This document shows positions 1 to 11,135 of a stretch of DNA of 64,000 nt, piece by piece. The first letter of the stretch is position 1. Every line of letters starts with the position of its first letter. The notes under the pieces were generated by a model. That model did no database searches and was not told where the DNA came from. It saw only the letters and a program-made list of their open reading frames with translations. The DNA is from Hypericum androsaemum (lineage: Eukaryota > Streptophyta > Magnoliopsida > Malpighiales > Hypericaceae): positions 12,983,176 to 13,047,175 of the forward strand of contig OZ023187.1 of NCBI GenBank assembly GCA_963995505.1, read 5' to 3'. A program made the position numbers and the translations under genes.

Positions 1-1
1 A

Positions 2-2042
2 TACAACATGAAGGAGATTGTGATGCCATTGCACGAGTATATCAATGACCCTATTGCTCATGACGTCGTTCACAATGGTGCAACATTCCAAGTACTTTCT
101 CTTATCTCTCCTCTCTGTCTGTGCAAAGATATCTTTCTAGAATCTCTTTAATATCCCCCCGTTAATCTCATTCTGCCTCTTGTAACATAAGAAATTGACA
201 AGGGCCAAGCATTCTGAGAGTTGCTTGTTGCTTGAGTTGCTTCCTGGACAACTTTGATCGGACAAATATCTGTTGCTTTCTTTCTATTCTTGGCTATGTG
301 ACCATCAATATGAGTAGATCTTCTTTCTTTTTTTTGGTGGAAATGAGTAGATCTTCTGTGAACCATTAAGTTTGAGGTTTTTATTCCATAATGTCGGACT
401 TGATGATTATATATAATTGGAGTACTATGAAGCACTTAGTTTGTCTGACATATTGAAGCACTCAATACAAGTATTTTTCATATAGTTGTACATTTAAGTA
501 GCGGGAAATGAGGCAACCATTGTCACAACAGGTTGCAGGATTGACAAACAACTCCTACTCTCCAGGAGCACATAAAGTGCGCCATTGTGTACAGAAGTAT
601 AAGAGTCTTGGTGAAGATGTTCTCATGGTTGCAAAGGTAATCTGTAGGGTTCCCCTTTCTTCCGCAATGTACTTCCATGATACCATGTTCCTGATATGTT
701 CTCCTCATGGTTGTGTTCATGGTAGATGGTTGTAAATCTTGCAGAAGAGGTTGGATGATATGTTGTATGTTGGTTTGACGGAGAAGCATAGAGAGTCTGC
801 AACGATGTTTGCGAATGTGGTCGGTGCACAGGTGATATCTCAAGCATCAGCATCAAATTCAAGCTCGGAGAGCACCGTGGATAAAGGGTCAGGTGGGCGT
901 GTGAAGTAGTTGTTTCCTGCAGTTTTCTCATGAATATTTTAAGAACATTTTTAACTTCTTTCCCGTATGCTACAGAACATAGATCTTCTGTTCTAGAGTC
1001 TGAGCCTGAAACTGATGATCACCAGGTAATCTGCTTCATGTTCAATGTAAGGCAAATATGCAACTCTAGAATCAGATGATGAGGTACTAAAGTGATTCTC
1101 ATTATTTGCCGACCTGCAGGTTGGTCTATCAGACCAAAAGACTACTGAATCTGCTCCAGAAGGGAACTTAGAAGGGGAGAAAGAAATTGTAAGACACCGT
1201 CATTATTCTCATTTCGTTACGTTAGTGGATACAATCTTCTGAGTTTGTTCCTCTTGTTCTTCTATATTAGATGACTGTCGATAAGCTCATGACTGCTTAC
1301 GAAGGATGCATTAATTCACTAAGGAAGACTCAATCTCGGCGCCGTACATCTTCTCTGAAGAAAATTCCTCCGGCAAACTTTTCGAAACAGGTAAGCACCT
1401 CTATTCTTTCATGTAAGCACCTCATCTAGTACTGCATCAAAATTCCTGATATCTTTCTGTTCTTGCATATGGAGCTAGGAAAAGAAGCACGTGATCAATT
1501 CCCGTTCGGCTTTTGCATTGTTAAGAAATTCTACAATGCATGTTTTTTTTTTGGTGCATGAAAAGCTAAATTATCTGTGATTCAACCTGTTAATAGTGTC
1601 CTGTTCTCTGAAACAATTACAGGATAGGCTTCAGGTTTCTGAGAGGGTCATTGAGGAGATCAAAGCACTTAACGACCTTGATTTAGAGCTTTATAAGTAT
1701 GCTGTCGACTTATTCGCGAAGCAACACAAACAAACGGCGCAGAAGCTAGCTGGCATAGTAAGTGTATGGTCTGTTCTTACTTCGACTTCAATTTTGTATC
1801 CGGAAGACGGATTCTAATCGACTCGAGGTTCCGTTAGTAAGGACTAAGGTGCAGCATTAACATGGACGCCCGTTTTTCGTATGCCGAACTTGCAGGAGAG
1901 CTGGGAGGGGAGCTTCTTCAGTGATGGGGAGGTCCTAGTGTCATGGAAAATCCTTGTCTTGGTTACACCAGTTGCCTTTCTTCTTGTACTCCTTTTCTAC
2001 TTTGTAAATTCCAGAAGAAGAACGTGCAAGATTAAGATATGA
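2..2042 (+). CDS. TPST: Tyrosylprotein sulfotransferase, C-terminal exons (5' end outside window)
   Basis: Plant TPST sulfates tyrosines of secreted peptides such as PSK, PSY and RGF in the Golgi, using PAPS as donor. The gene enters from the left edge. Exons by frame and GT-AG sites: 2-91, 532-636, 745-892, 976-1025, 1120-1188, 1271-1390, 1623-1757 and 1896-2042 (TGA at 2040-2042); all phases agree, giving 287 residues. Visible blocks include NNSYSPGAHKVRHC in the second exon and KKRLDDMLYVGLTEKH across the second and third. A Ser/Glu-rich stretch and a helical segment (ERVIEEIKALNDLDLELYKYA) follow. The last exon encodes a hydrophobic span (ILVLVTPVAFLLVLLFYFV) followed by RRRTCKIKI, matching the plant type I topology with a C-terminal Golgi anchor. 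No stop or frameshift is seen. Family assignment is by recognition of plant TPST; the catalytic N-terminal part cannot be judged. Confidence 0.9.
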
Positions 2043-2926
2043 TTTGTGAGACTTGCAACTAGTTAGGAAAAACACAACACTACACAAGGCAGAGTTAAGT
2101 TTTCTAAACAACGATACAAGTTGACAAGATGTTCTTGGTGAAGCCCTCTGATACACACTTCTATGGTAAAGGTCGAGTCGGATCAGACATTTGAGTTTGT
2201 ATTCTATAATCAAACTTCGAATCCCGAAAGTAAATATCTACTTATTGAAAAAAGTCAATTATAAAAAAAATTAGTTCTTGATGGCACTGGAATGCAAAGA
2301 AAGATTGTCTTCTCATTAGGGTGCAATACATATATCATACATTGTTTTCATTAAAGGGAGGAAAATTTTGTAAAGCAATGAAACTATCGGGGGCAATTAT
2401 GTAAAAAATTAAAAAAAAACTATAGGAGGTTTTTCCTAAAATGTGTTTTGTTTGGTAAGTACCGTATAAAAATGTGTTAGCTACTGGAGGTTTCCCGATT
2501 TGAAAACGCATATTCTATTTTATCTGAAAATATTTTAGGGATAGCAAAATTTCAGGTACTAGTTGCGAAAGATTTAGATTTTTTTGAATATAATTTCTAT
2601 TTTTTTAGGGCAATATAATGTCTATTTGACTTTTGTAAATATGTTAAATATCGCGAAAAAATCTGCTGCTATATAGTTTAATAGTTCTCGATTTTATATT
2701 AATACATGATAGTTAGACTCCACTAACGTTTCAATTCTTATTTGTAGATCTAAACAGCATGTTAATGTCTGACACAGTTGGTGTGACGATCAATTTGGGT
2801 TAATTTAGTGTGATTTGTACTGCAAATTGGGGCTATATTCCTTGTTCTATAATTGGAACATGTGACTTCAACAAAAAAGAGAGAAATCTATTTGATAATA
2901 TAAACGTGAAAGGACATCGCAGATCT
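2043..2926. other. TPST 3' flank and intergenic DNA
   Basis: AT-rich sequence. The first 200-250 bases probably include the TPST 3' UTR, but no single poly(A) signal stands out. I see no coding sequence or clear repeat before the Mutator-like element that begins at 2936. Confidence 0.5.
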
Positions 2927-2935
2927 TAAAAATTA

Positions 2936-3890
2936 GGGTAAATTACGCTCACATCTCTGTAATTTAGTTTTCTTCCCTTTCAGGTCTCTAGGTTTCCAAA
3001 ATACATGTTGTTGTCCCCGACTTTGGTTTTAGATACTCTGTCGAGTCTTTGGCTGACGTCAGCACCCATTTTTTTTAATGATCAAAATAATACCCATAAA
3101 CAAAAAAATTATCTCCTTCAACCTCTAAACATTCAAGAACGCATCAACCCAAATTAATCGACCGAGCCTAATTCCAAGCAAACCTCAAGAACCCAATTCA
3201 AAAACCGATGGCGGCCATTCACCGATCAAGCGCCGGCAGCATAAAGATTGGAACTTGGACCTCTTTCCTTTGAGCTCTCTCCTCATTTTCGAGATCATTG
3301 TAAGCCCTCTTCGCATCTCCGGCTCCGTCGCCATCGGACCGCCACCGCCTCCGCTCCCGCATTCCCTTGTCAATTCCATCTGCTCAAGGGTCACGGACTG
3401 GTACTGGATTTCGAGGTCTGGAATCATGGGTTGGTGTTGGATTCCAGGTTTTTGAATTGGGTTTCGAGCTCTGGAATACACCTGCGGGTATATTAAATTA
3501 AAAGGGAAATTATTTGTTGACGGATTTCCTGACGAAGATGATGAATTCTGATTTTGCTAGTAATGGTGGTGGTGGTTGTGGAGATCCGGAGATTAGGACC
3601 TGAATGTTTGGTGGTTGCTGCGACGATTGGATTGAGATTGTTTGGTTGATTGGTTGTTGGTGGTGGTTTCCATGGTGGGAAGGAGAGAGACGATGAGCCA
3701 GTTTTTTTTATTTTTTGTTTAGGGGTATAAAGGTCATTTCTATGACAAAAATTTGAAAAAAATAGGTCCTGAAGTCAGGGACCCGAGAGTATCTAAAACT
3801 AAAGTCCGGAGAAAACAACATGTATTTTAAAATTTTAGGGACCCGAGAGGGAGAAAAATCAAACTACAGGAACATGAGCGTAATTTGCCC
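2936..3890. mobile_element. Non-autonomous Mutator-like element (MULE) with perfect 9-bp target duplication
   Basis: The ends are long inverted repeats of about 130 bp. The left end starts GGGTAAATTACGCTCA and the right end, read inward on the minus strand, starts GGGCAAATTACGCTCA; both continue through matching sequence around AAATACATGTTGTT and TTTAGATACTCT. The element is flanked on both sides by the identical 9-mer TAAAAATTA (2927-2935 and 3891-3899), the length typical of Mutator transposition. The interior (about 3150-3650) is more GC-rich than the flanks and carries short open frames on both strands, but I recognise no protein in it. It may be a captured host fragment. No transposase is encoded. 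Confidence 0.85.
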
Positions 3891-3892
3891 TA

Positions 3893-3897
<5 letters not shown>

Positions 3898-3936
<39 letters not shown>
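3898..3936. repeat. (AT)n microsatellite
   Basis: About 19 uninterrupted AT units start inside the right target duplication of the Mutator-like element at 2936-3890. Confidence 0.95.
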
Positions 3937-3938
<2 letters not shown>

Positions 3939-3939
3939 T

Positions 3940-4610
3940 ATGGTTCGGGAACCGCTGGTTCAAGGTGTTATTGAATCTTAACTGAAATCGCTCCCCACGG
4001 TTCAAGGCAGTTCGGGGAATCACCGATTCTGTTAAATCGTGGATTCCCAAAACATTATTTATTTTTAAATGACAAAAATTAATTGATTAATGTACCAAAT
4101 TAATTTGTCTATCTATATTTAATTCTAAAGAAATCAGAGTCCATGTAATTATCTTATCTTTATTGAGCTAATCACTTAATCGGATGTGCTTATATTTTTG
4201 CTGGTTGAAACGAAATCAATATAGTATTTAGTAGTATTAACATTTTGTGAGGGAGTTTGAGACTTAGATGTAGAATCATTAATCATAGCACTGTATTCAT
4301 TTGTTAAATCATAAATATCTGATTTAACTTTACTTATAATTTTTTTCACGAAGTTCATAATATCAAAAAGTTCACTTATAAATCTTTTCAAATTATCATA
4401 ATATGTCTGTATCAAAGTTTGTGACTGCATATAAACAAAACACATGTTCAACTAACAATTAGAATTTCACAATTCGTAAAATGGGTGGACCTTAACTGAA
4501 ATTGTTCGATAAAACTCCGGTTACAGTTCAGAAACCACCGATTATGGTCCGATTCGGAAACCGTAACCGCCCAATTTAACTGTTCAAATGGAACCGTGAC
4601 CACCCATATG
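3940..4610 (-). mobile_element. Degraded hAT-type transposon remnant
   Basis: Both edges carry the repeated AACCG / GGTTC vocabulary common at plant hAT ends: GGTTCGGGAACCG near 3944, and on the minus strand CGGTTCC and CGGTTACGG near 4530-4600. The minus-strand open frame at 4176-4451 (about 90 residues) includes FVKKIISKVKSDIYDLTNEY, which resembles the segment linking the RNase-H-like core to the dimerisation region of plant hAT transposases. No BED finger or full dimerisation domain is visible and no clean 8-bp target duplication was found, so this is a decayed, truncated copy. Family assignment is by resemblance only. Confidence 0.45.
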
Positions 4611-4619
4611 ATATATTTG

Positions 4620-6780
4620 TGTGAAAGAAGAAGGAACTGGTGTGCCAGCAGTGTGGGCCCCGTGGGCTTTGGATCTCTGACTAGTGGACCTAAAATGAAG
4701 TGGATATGCCCAAAAGTCCACAACAACATGGCAAGTGCTAATTTGTCGACAAATTCTGCTCCTATTTAAATATTCTACCGATTAAATTTGAATTAGTAAA
4801 CTCGTAAATGGCTTAATATCAAGTAATACCAACAACAATAATGATTAAACGGTTAATATTTCATTGATTAAACGGTTGACTAGATGTTTGTGACTAAGTT
4901 AGTGGATGATAATTGAAACGGAGACATGCATAATTGGGCACGTCCACGTCGTTATGATTAATTATTATTTCGTTCTAGAATCCTTTTGTACTTGGTGCAA
5001 TTGTGTTAGTGTTACGTTATTGATCAATTAAATAAACTGAAAATATTCATCGTGCATTTAAATTGTATGTCCCGCTAAAGGGAAACGCTCGGCAATTTTA
5101 GAAAAAAAAATCAACAAATATTTTATTTTCAGTTGTTCAAACTCGACCTCTTAATTAATAAAAAATTATTTACTGAAGATTAATTTTTTTAACTAAACCA
5201 CGTGAAATTTCTGATTTTGTCTTTACTTTTTTCTGGAAGCAATATGATTTCAAAATTATTTATTAGATCAGCTAATATTGTTTGGTCACCGATATTTTTC
5301 ACTCATCATATATCAAATTGAAATAATGTTATTTTACTTAAGAAAAATGTATTCATTTTTTAAATCAAGTTTTGTACATTAGATTTGAACCGACACACCA
5401 TATGTCGTGCTACAGTGAAGACAATTGCGGAGATCTGAGATTCCAAATTTTCAGATTCAAGTCTATTTTTTCCTCTTATACAATTTTATTGATCCGTTGA
5501 TTAAAATAATAAAAAACCAAACACGGACAAAAAATCTACTGTTGATGGACAAAGCCAAACAGGTCCTCTTACCTATGACTTTTTTTGTAGTACATTAGAA
5601 TAAGAATTGAATTCAAAATCGACTTGAATAAATTTAATTTTTTTGCCGGAGATTGTTCAAAACTTATTATGACTTTGGAGGAGAAGAAACTATTATGACT
5701 TTGGAGGAGGAAATTTGGAATGCAAGCAACTTACCGAACGTAAGTTGGTCTGTTTGATAACTCTATTAGACTTATTAATTTTTGTGTTTGAGCTTATAAA
5801 AATGACAACTCTCTTTATCAAAATTTATCACAAATTAGACCTTACTTAACATACTATATTACATAGAAAATAATAATGTATAGTAGACTACAGCTCAAAT
5901 TCTAGCAAATAAACCACAGGAAATTAATAATAATGTATAGGAAATAATAATGATTTTCTGGTATAATTTGGATCAGAGGTTTGCAGAGTAAATCACAGGA
6001 AATTTAAAAAAAAGAAATCATTGTTGATGGCAATTGAAACCAATAATGGTTGCAGATCTGAATATAAATAATTTAATGATTTCTTTCATGTGAAGACACA
6101 TGATCTCCCTCCCCCTCCGCGGTTGGATATATTTCCTTTTCCTCCCCAAGCTGCCTTACCAACACCATATAATGACCTATCACCACGTCACTATCACCAA
6201 AAATAGCTTTATATCGAGTAATTATACGATGATTCTTTCATATCAAACGATAATATTTGAACAACTGATATTTCAATAAATTTATAAGAGAGGAAGTAAA
6301 CCATATGACACACCATAAAATTACCTCTTGATTAAATCCTAAGATCAGATATATCGAATCACACTTATGAATAGATCATCGTAAAATTTCCGGGAACATA
6401 TGATGTTCATGATTTAATAAGATTGGTGAGGGGCGGGACCCGATCCCAACAGCAAAGAAAGAACATGATTGCCAGCCTCTACTACACTTGATCGTCGGTG
6501 GTCTCCCAGATCTGGTCTCCATCCTCTTATTTTGGATATTTTAAACTCTCCACCAGTCATCTTTTTCCTTGGAGTCCACTTTATTTTATATCATTCCCGC
6601 CGATTAATCACTCCCCACCAATCCATTGCGTGATTGATTTAATTTAATTTAATTTTTTTGTTTTTTTCTTTTGTTACATGCAAAAGTATACGCAATTTAC
6701 AGTCAACTATACTCATCTAAAACCGTTTCATTGAAAAAATTATCGTACGGTTGGTTCGAGATAAGTAATCAAATTTTAAG
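4620..6780. other. Intergenic AT-rich DNA, no gene seen
   Basis: Only short chance reading frames occur. There is a small direct duplication near 5670-5710 (ATTATGACTTTGGAGGAG twice). I see no promoter, RNA gene or bounded mobile element. Confidence 0.5.
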
Positions 6781-6785
6781 AGAAA

Positions 6786-7010
6786 AGTACAATGAAACCC
6801 ATCTAGTTTTCAGTAATATACAATTAGGTCCGCCTTGAGTATAAAATATCTCTATGATTTCCGAAATCGAACTAATTATCTCATGAAACCTATTTTTCTG
6901 TCACAATGAAGTTAAAATGTGGATCATTAATAGTTTAAATTTTGAAAAAAATAACATGGCAATAACGGTAAAATGATGCAAGGGCATCCCCATGTGGGGC
7001 TGATTGTACA
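6786..7010. mobile_element. Possible small MITE
   Basis: The left edge GTACAATGAAACCCATCTAG and the right edge read on the minus strand, GTACAATCAGCCCCACATGG, match at about 14 of 20 positions as an inverted pair about 225 bp apart. The phrase 'tacaattaggtccg' inside is typical of plant non-autonomous DNA elements. No target duplication was identified, so the call is tentative. Confidence 0.3.
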
Positions 7011-8588
7011 TTTATTTAAATTAGACGAATCTTCTTATACTTTCCCAAAATTTAATCGTACCGTTGATACTGCTAAAAAACAAGTTTCTTATTTCAGTGA
7101 GTATAGGGTTTTCATTTGAATTGGTGTTTTTTATCATCTTTATAGAATATTGTCGAATCTTATTTAAAAATAAAAACTCGATACATTGGAGTTTCGGGTA
7201 ATTCAAAATTTGGTTATAGCGGTCAAAAGCAATCCATACGGAGACATGAGTTGTCCATACATGGCTGACTACGTTGTTCAAGTGCAATTATTGTGCATCC
7301 TTCCGATGGTACCCTTGTTATTGGCATGCACGAATTGACTTACTTGCGCATAAAAATGTGCGTGAAGTACTTCACGTTTCCAATAAATCCGATGAATAGA
7401 TTAATTTAGATTGAAGTCGAATATTGAATTATGATAAATTATTTTTAACAATTATTTAACACCAATATTTTTTTTCTAAAGAGTATTGACGTGATGGCTC
7501 AGAATGTTTATTATTTGACTAAGGTCAAAGTTTCAATTACTCACATATGTTTTTGATGGTGTGAAATTTAGCTTACAAGAAAATAATGATGTATTTTTGA
7601 TAGTTCAAAAGTTTAGTTTTTTTATTTGTAGATTAGGTTAGAAAATTGTAATCTACGACGTGGTGAAATGTTGTAAATGAAGAGCGTGTAACAAATTAGT
7701 GATAAAATACGTTTTAATTTCAGTTATCTTTCTTTTCACATTGTCCCTTCCGTGATTACACACTTTCGTGCTCTTAAATTCGTTTTCCAAGAGGATGAGA
7801 ATTAGTCCTTTTGTGCTATTTAAAAAATATATTAAAATGCATATGTAACACTCTAAATATATTAAAAAATTACAAGAATGATAACTTTATAAAAATATAT
7901 TTATGAAAATACAGACGACCGATCCCAAATTTCTTACACTCTAAATAATTCAATGCATATGTAACATCTTCTTTTGGAGAAATTTTCAAATAAACTACTA
8001 AATTTTATAATGGGCTTGTTTATTGTGTAAACAATAGTAGTTAACATATAATAAATACTAGTTGCATATTTAAGTTAGCAGATAATATATATTGATTAGT
8101 TTGTTTGGTAAAATTAGTTTTTGAACTGCAAATATTGGTTCGACAATTCAAAACGGTCTTTCAACTCTTATATTGAGGTAGAATCAAAACGGGCAAAGAC
8201 TAAAGAATTATACCGAAGAATCCCATTAAAAGAACATCATCTGCAACACATATAACAAAATGTTCTCTCTCTCCTTTCTCAATAAAAAAACAATTGATAT
8301 GTTAGATGAATCAACTGATATGTTATTTTAAATTAACTAAAAATTCTGAGTTCTTATGAAAGTAGCAATTTGTTGACATAGTTTTAAGCCCTTTAAAAAT
8401 TTTTCTCTACCCAAATTTAAATTAATCTGTCTGATGAATGTCCAGAAGGATATATACCAAAATAAACATAAACAAGATACTTAAATAAGTCGGTCAAGTA
8501 AATATGAATATAAAAAAATACGGAAATATATTCCATTGAAAAAAATAGAAAAAGAGAGGCAATATCTCTCTACCCCTCCTAAAAAAAA
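7011..8588. other. Intergenic AT-rich DNA, no gene seen
   Basis: No supported coding sequence. Around 7488-7560 a weak tRNA-like A/B-box arrangement (GATGGCTCAG, then AAGTTTCAATTACTC) could be an old SINE, but without a tail or target duplication it is not annotated separately. Confidence 0.45.
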
Positions 8589-9750
8589 GTAAATACTCTC
8601 AGGTCACTGGAGTTTGGTCATATCATCTCTCGCGCTTTTCAGTTTTCATAAATAATTTTTTCTTCCATAGTATTTAGTTTTATTATACTCTTTGATCCCT
8701 CATTGACGTCATTAATCATTTTATCATTATTTTATTTTTGAAATGACTGTTATACCCTTCTCTGGAAACTCTGACAACTACGGTCGTATTCTCTCGCGAC
8801 TCTGAACTTCTTCTTCAGCAACTCCAACAAACCCACTCATCTTCTCTGGCGACTCCAAACTTCTTCTTCGATGACTCTAACAACTCTGGTTGTCTTCTCC
8901 GGCGACTCCGACAACTCTGGTTGTCTTCTCTGGCGACTCCGACAACTCTGGTTGTCTTCTCTGGCGATCACCAACCTTCGATGAACACTATTTTACTCTA
9001 ATTTCTCATTTGATTTGAATTGTTTTATTTTATTTTGGGGGACAAATAATTAACCCTGCCAAGTCGCTACAGAAAGACAATTTCTTTTAGGTTTTCAACA
9101 TCGTGATGGAGTTACCGATTAATTTGAGAGTATTTTCTTTTAGGTTTTCAAAACCCACGACGCCAACTTCAGCAACCGCCCAGAGCAAAACACGATCGTC
9201 GACTACCTCACCTAAGGGTTCGCCATGACATCAAAACCCCATGTCATATAAGCAAGAGGTTGTTCGAGATGGGCGACAGGGTGATACAAGAGCTCGTCTC
9301 TAAACCTCCATTGTTGGTGACGGTGAAGCACGAAATGGCAGTCCCCAAAACTAATAGTACCACCAAGACCAAAACTTCAGGTGTTATCTAAACCCCCAAC
9401 CAAACATCTTATTAGTTCAGGTATTGTCCTGTGCGGATAGCCTATCGAGGGACTCGTCTATGACTACCGCCCCAGTGGAGGTGAGATCGGGTGGGTGGGG
9501 GTGTGGGGCGTCGCGTGGAGGTGAGATCGGTGATCGATCAGAATTAATGTCGAAGAAGGGATAACAATTTTTTATTGATTTATTGCAAAGGTATACAAGT
9601 CATTTACATTAAAAAATTGATCGTTGACATTAGCTAAGAATTCAAAAATATAATAAAATCAAACATTAGGGATATAAAAATTATTTCTGAAAAATTGTTG
9701 GATGTAAAAAACGATATGACCAAGCCTCAATGACACGAGAGTAGTTTAGG
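8589..9750. mobile_element. Mutator-like element carrying a cytochrome P450 fragment (Pack-MULE)
   Basis: The inverted ends are diverged but alignable over about 180 bp: left GTAAATACTCTCAGGTCAC, and right (minus strand) CTAAACTACTCTCGTGTCAT. Both continue through TTGGTCATATC and a TTTATTATA block to a TTGACGTC / TTAATGTC-like region. The interior has a GC-richer insert with three near-identical 36-bp units based on GGCGACTCCGACAACTCTGG (8820-8970) and the P450 fragment listed separately. The right end lies about 80 bp upstream of the GATA gene 5' UTR, so it may form part of that promoter. No clear target duplication is seen, as the flanks are A-rich. Confidence 0.65.
9149..9260 (+). pseudogene. 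Captured fragment of an A-type cytochrome P450
   Basis: The plus-strand frame reads VFKTHDANFSNRPEQNTIVDYLT followed at once by a stop. KTHDxxF(S/A)xRP is the conserved stretch after helix B in plant A-type P450s. Codon use is GC-rich compared with the flanks. There is no haem-binding or I-helix motif, so this is a short relic inside the Mutator-like element, not a gene. The P450 family cannot be fixed from so little sequence. Confidence 0.6.
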
Positions 9751-9799
9751 GAAAAAACCACACAAGGAGAAACACATTTAACACTCCACACTTTACCCT

Positions 9800-11126
9800 G
9801 TCCCCTCTCTCTCTCTCTCTCTCTCTCCCCCGCTTCCCTCTCTTCCCTTTCCACCACACCCACCAAAACAGACACACCTCACCCACACCCAGAAACCAAC
9901 ACACCCCCAATTTGAAACTGAAAACCCCCAAAAAAGAACAACAATGCTATAATTATTACACAACATGTAAAACCTCCTCACAATGTCTTCTTCTCCCTCC
10001 TCCTTCTGACTCGGACCCAACCCCTAAACTGCGTCGTTTTAGCTCACTTCCCCTTCCCCTTCCCCTTCCCCCACCCCACCTCTCTAGGGTTTCCATGGCC
10101 TGAGCCGTTTCGCCTCCCATTCCCCGTTTCGCCTCCGTTACTTCAAAGGTTTGTCCTTTTCTTCGCTATTTGGGTACCCATTTGGTTTGTTTTGTATAAA
10201 ATTGGTTTTTTTTTTCTGGGTCGTTTTCTTCCTCGGAATTTTTCGGTGCATTTTAATTTAATTTAAAAGTACCTGACAATTTTGTGGGTGGGAATTGGGA
10301 GGCTCTTTGCATGTTGTGGTTTGGAAAATTTTTTTTTGGGGAAACCCCCTTTTTTTGTTTAAGCATTGGTTACCATTTTGCTTAATCTTTGGACAATGTG
10401 GGTGTTGTTTTTATTTAATTAATAATTATAATCATGGGTCGGTAATGACAAGGAAAGGGGATTTTCCTGTTTTGTTTGAAAATGACTACCTCGTTATATT
10501 TTACCTTAATTGTCTGATAACCCTTATTTTGTTATCTCCCCTGTATTAAAAAAAACGCGTAATTCTTCATTTTTGGCAATGGATATTTGTAGAATTTAAG
10601 GTAGTCTGGAATACTGCTGGATTTTGTTTCCTTTTTTTCTAATGTGGTGTATATATATAGATTTTCCCATTTGCATGCCGAGATTTTTATGTGGAAGACC
10701 AAATTAATGCTGGGATTTTGCTACCATAATGTGAATGTTTTTTGTTTGTGTTTATTTATTCAAGTCAAAGGCCATTATTTGGGTGCTTCATTATGTATTT
10801 TACGCAATTTATGTCAACAGGTCTGTGAGTTTACTTTCATTGCTTATCCTTGTGATTTTACAAAGTAGGGATAATTGGTTTTGTTCAATTCCCACTGGTT
10901 TCCTCGGAGTTCATGAGGTGGGAGACTTTGTGTTTGCGAGTGAAGTGCGCTGGTGTTTACTTCTTCTCCTTAGTGGACGAGTGTTGGTGGCTTTAGCAGA
11001 ATTGTTACGAGTAGTGGTTGATCATTACCATGGTTGTCAGATGCAAGGTGGCATGATTTTCTGTGATAATGCTTCGAGTTATGGAGGTTTGAGGCTTATG
11101 GTATCTGCATTTTTTCTGCTATACAG
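9800..11126 (+). promoter_or_regulatory. GATA gene 5' UTR with (CT)n leader and a long leader intron
   Basis: A pyrimidine patch with (CT)n at 9805-9827 and further C/T-rich sequence up to 10080 precedes a probable donor after 10148 (CAAAG|GTTTG). The acceptor lies at 11125-11126 (ATACAG), nine bases before the ATG at 11136. The resulting leader intron is about 980 bp. The transcription start cannot be fixed and no convincing TATA box is seen, which fits a Y-patch type core promoter. The intron call rests on splice-site appearance and the lack of coding sequence. Confidence 0.55.
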
Positions 11127-11135
11127 GTAGATAGT

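Noticed and set aside
3185..3496. Possible captured gene in the first Mutator-like element
   Set aside because: Frames of 66-98 residues on both strands, but no recognisable motif, so not annotated as coding.
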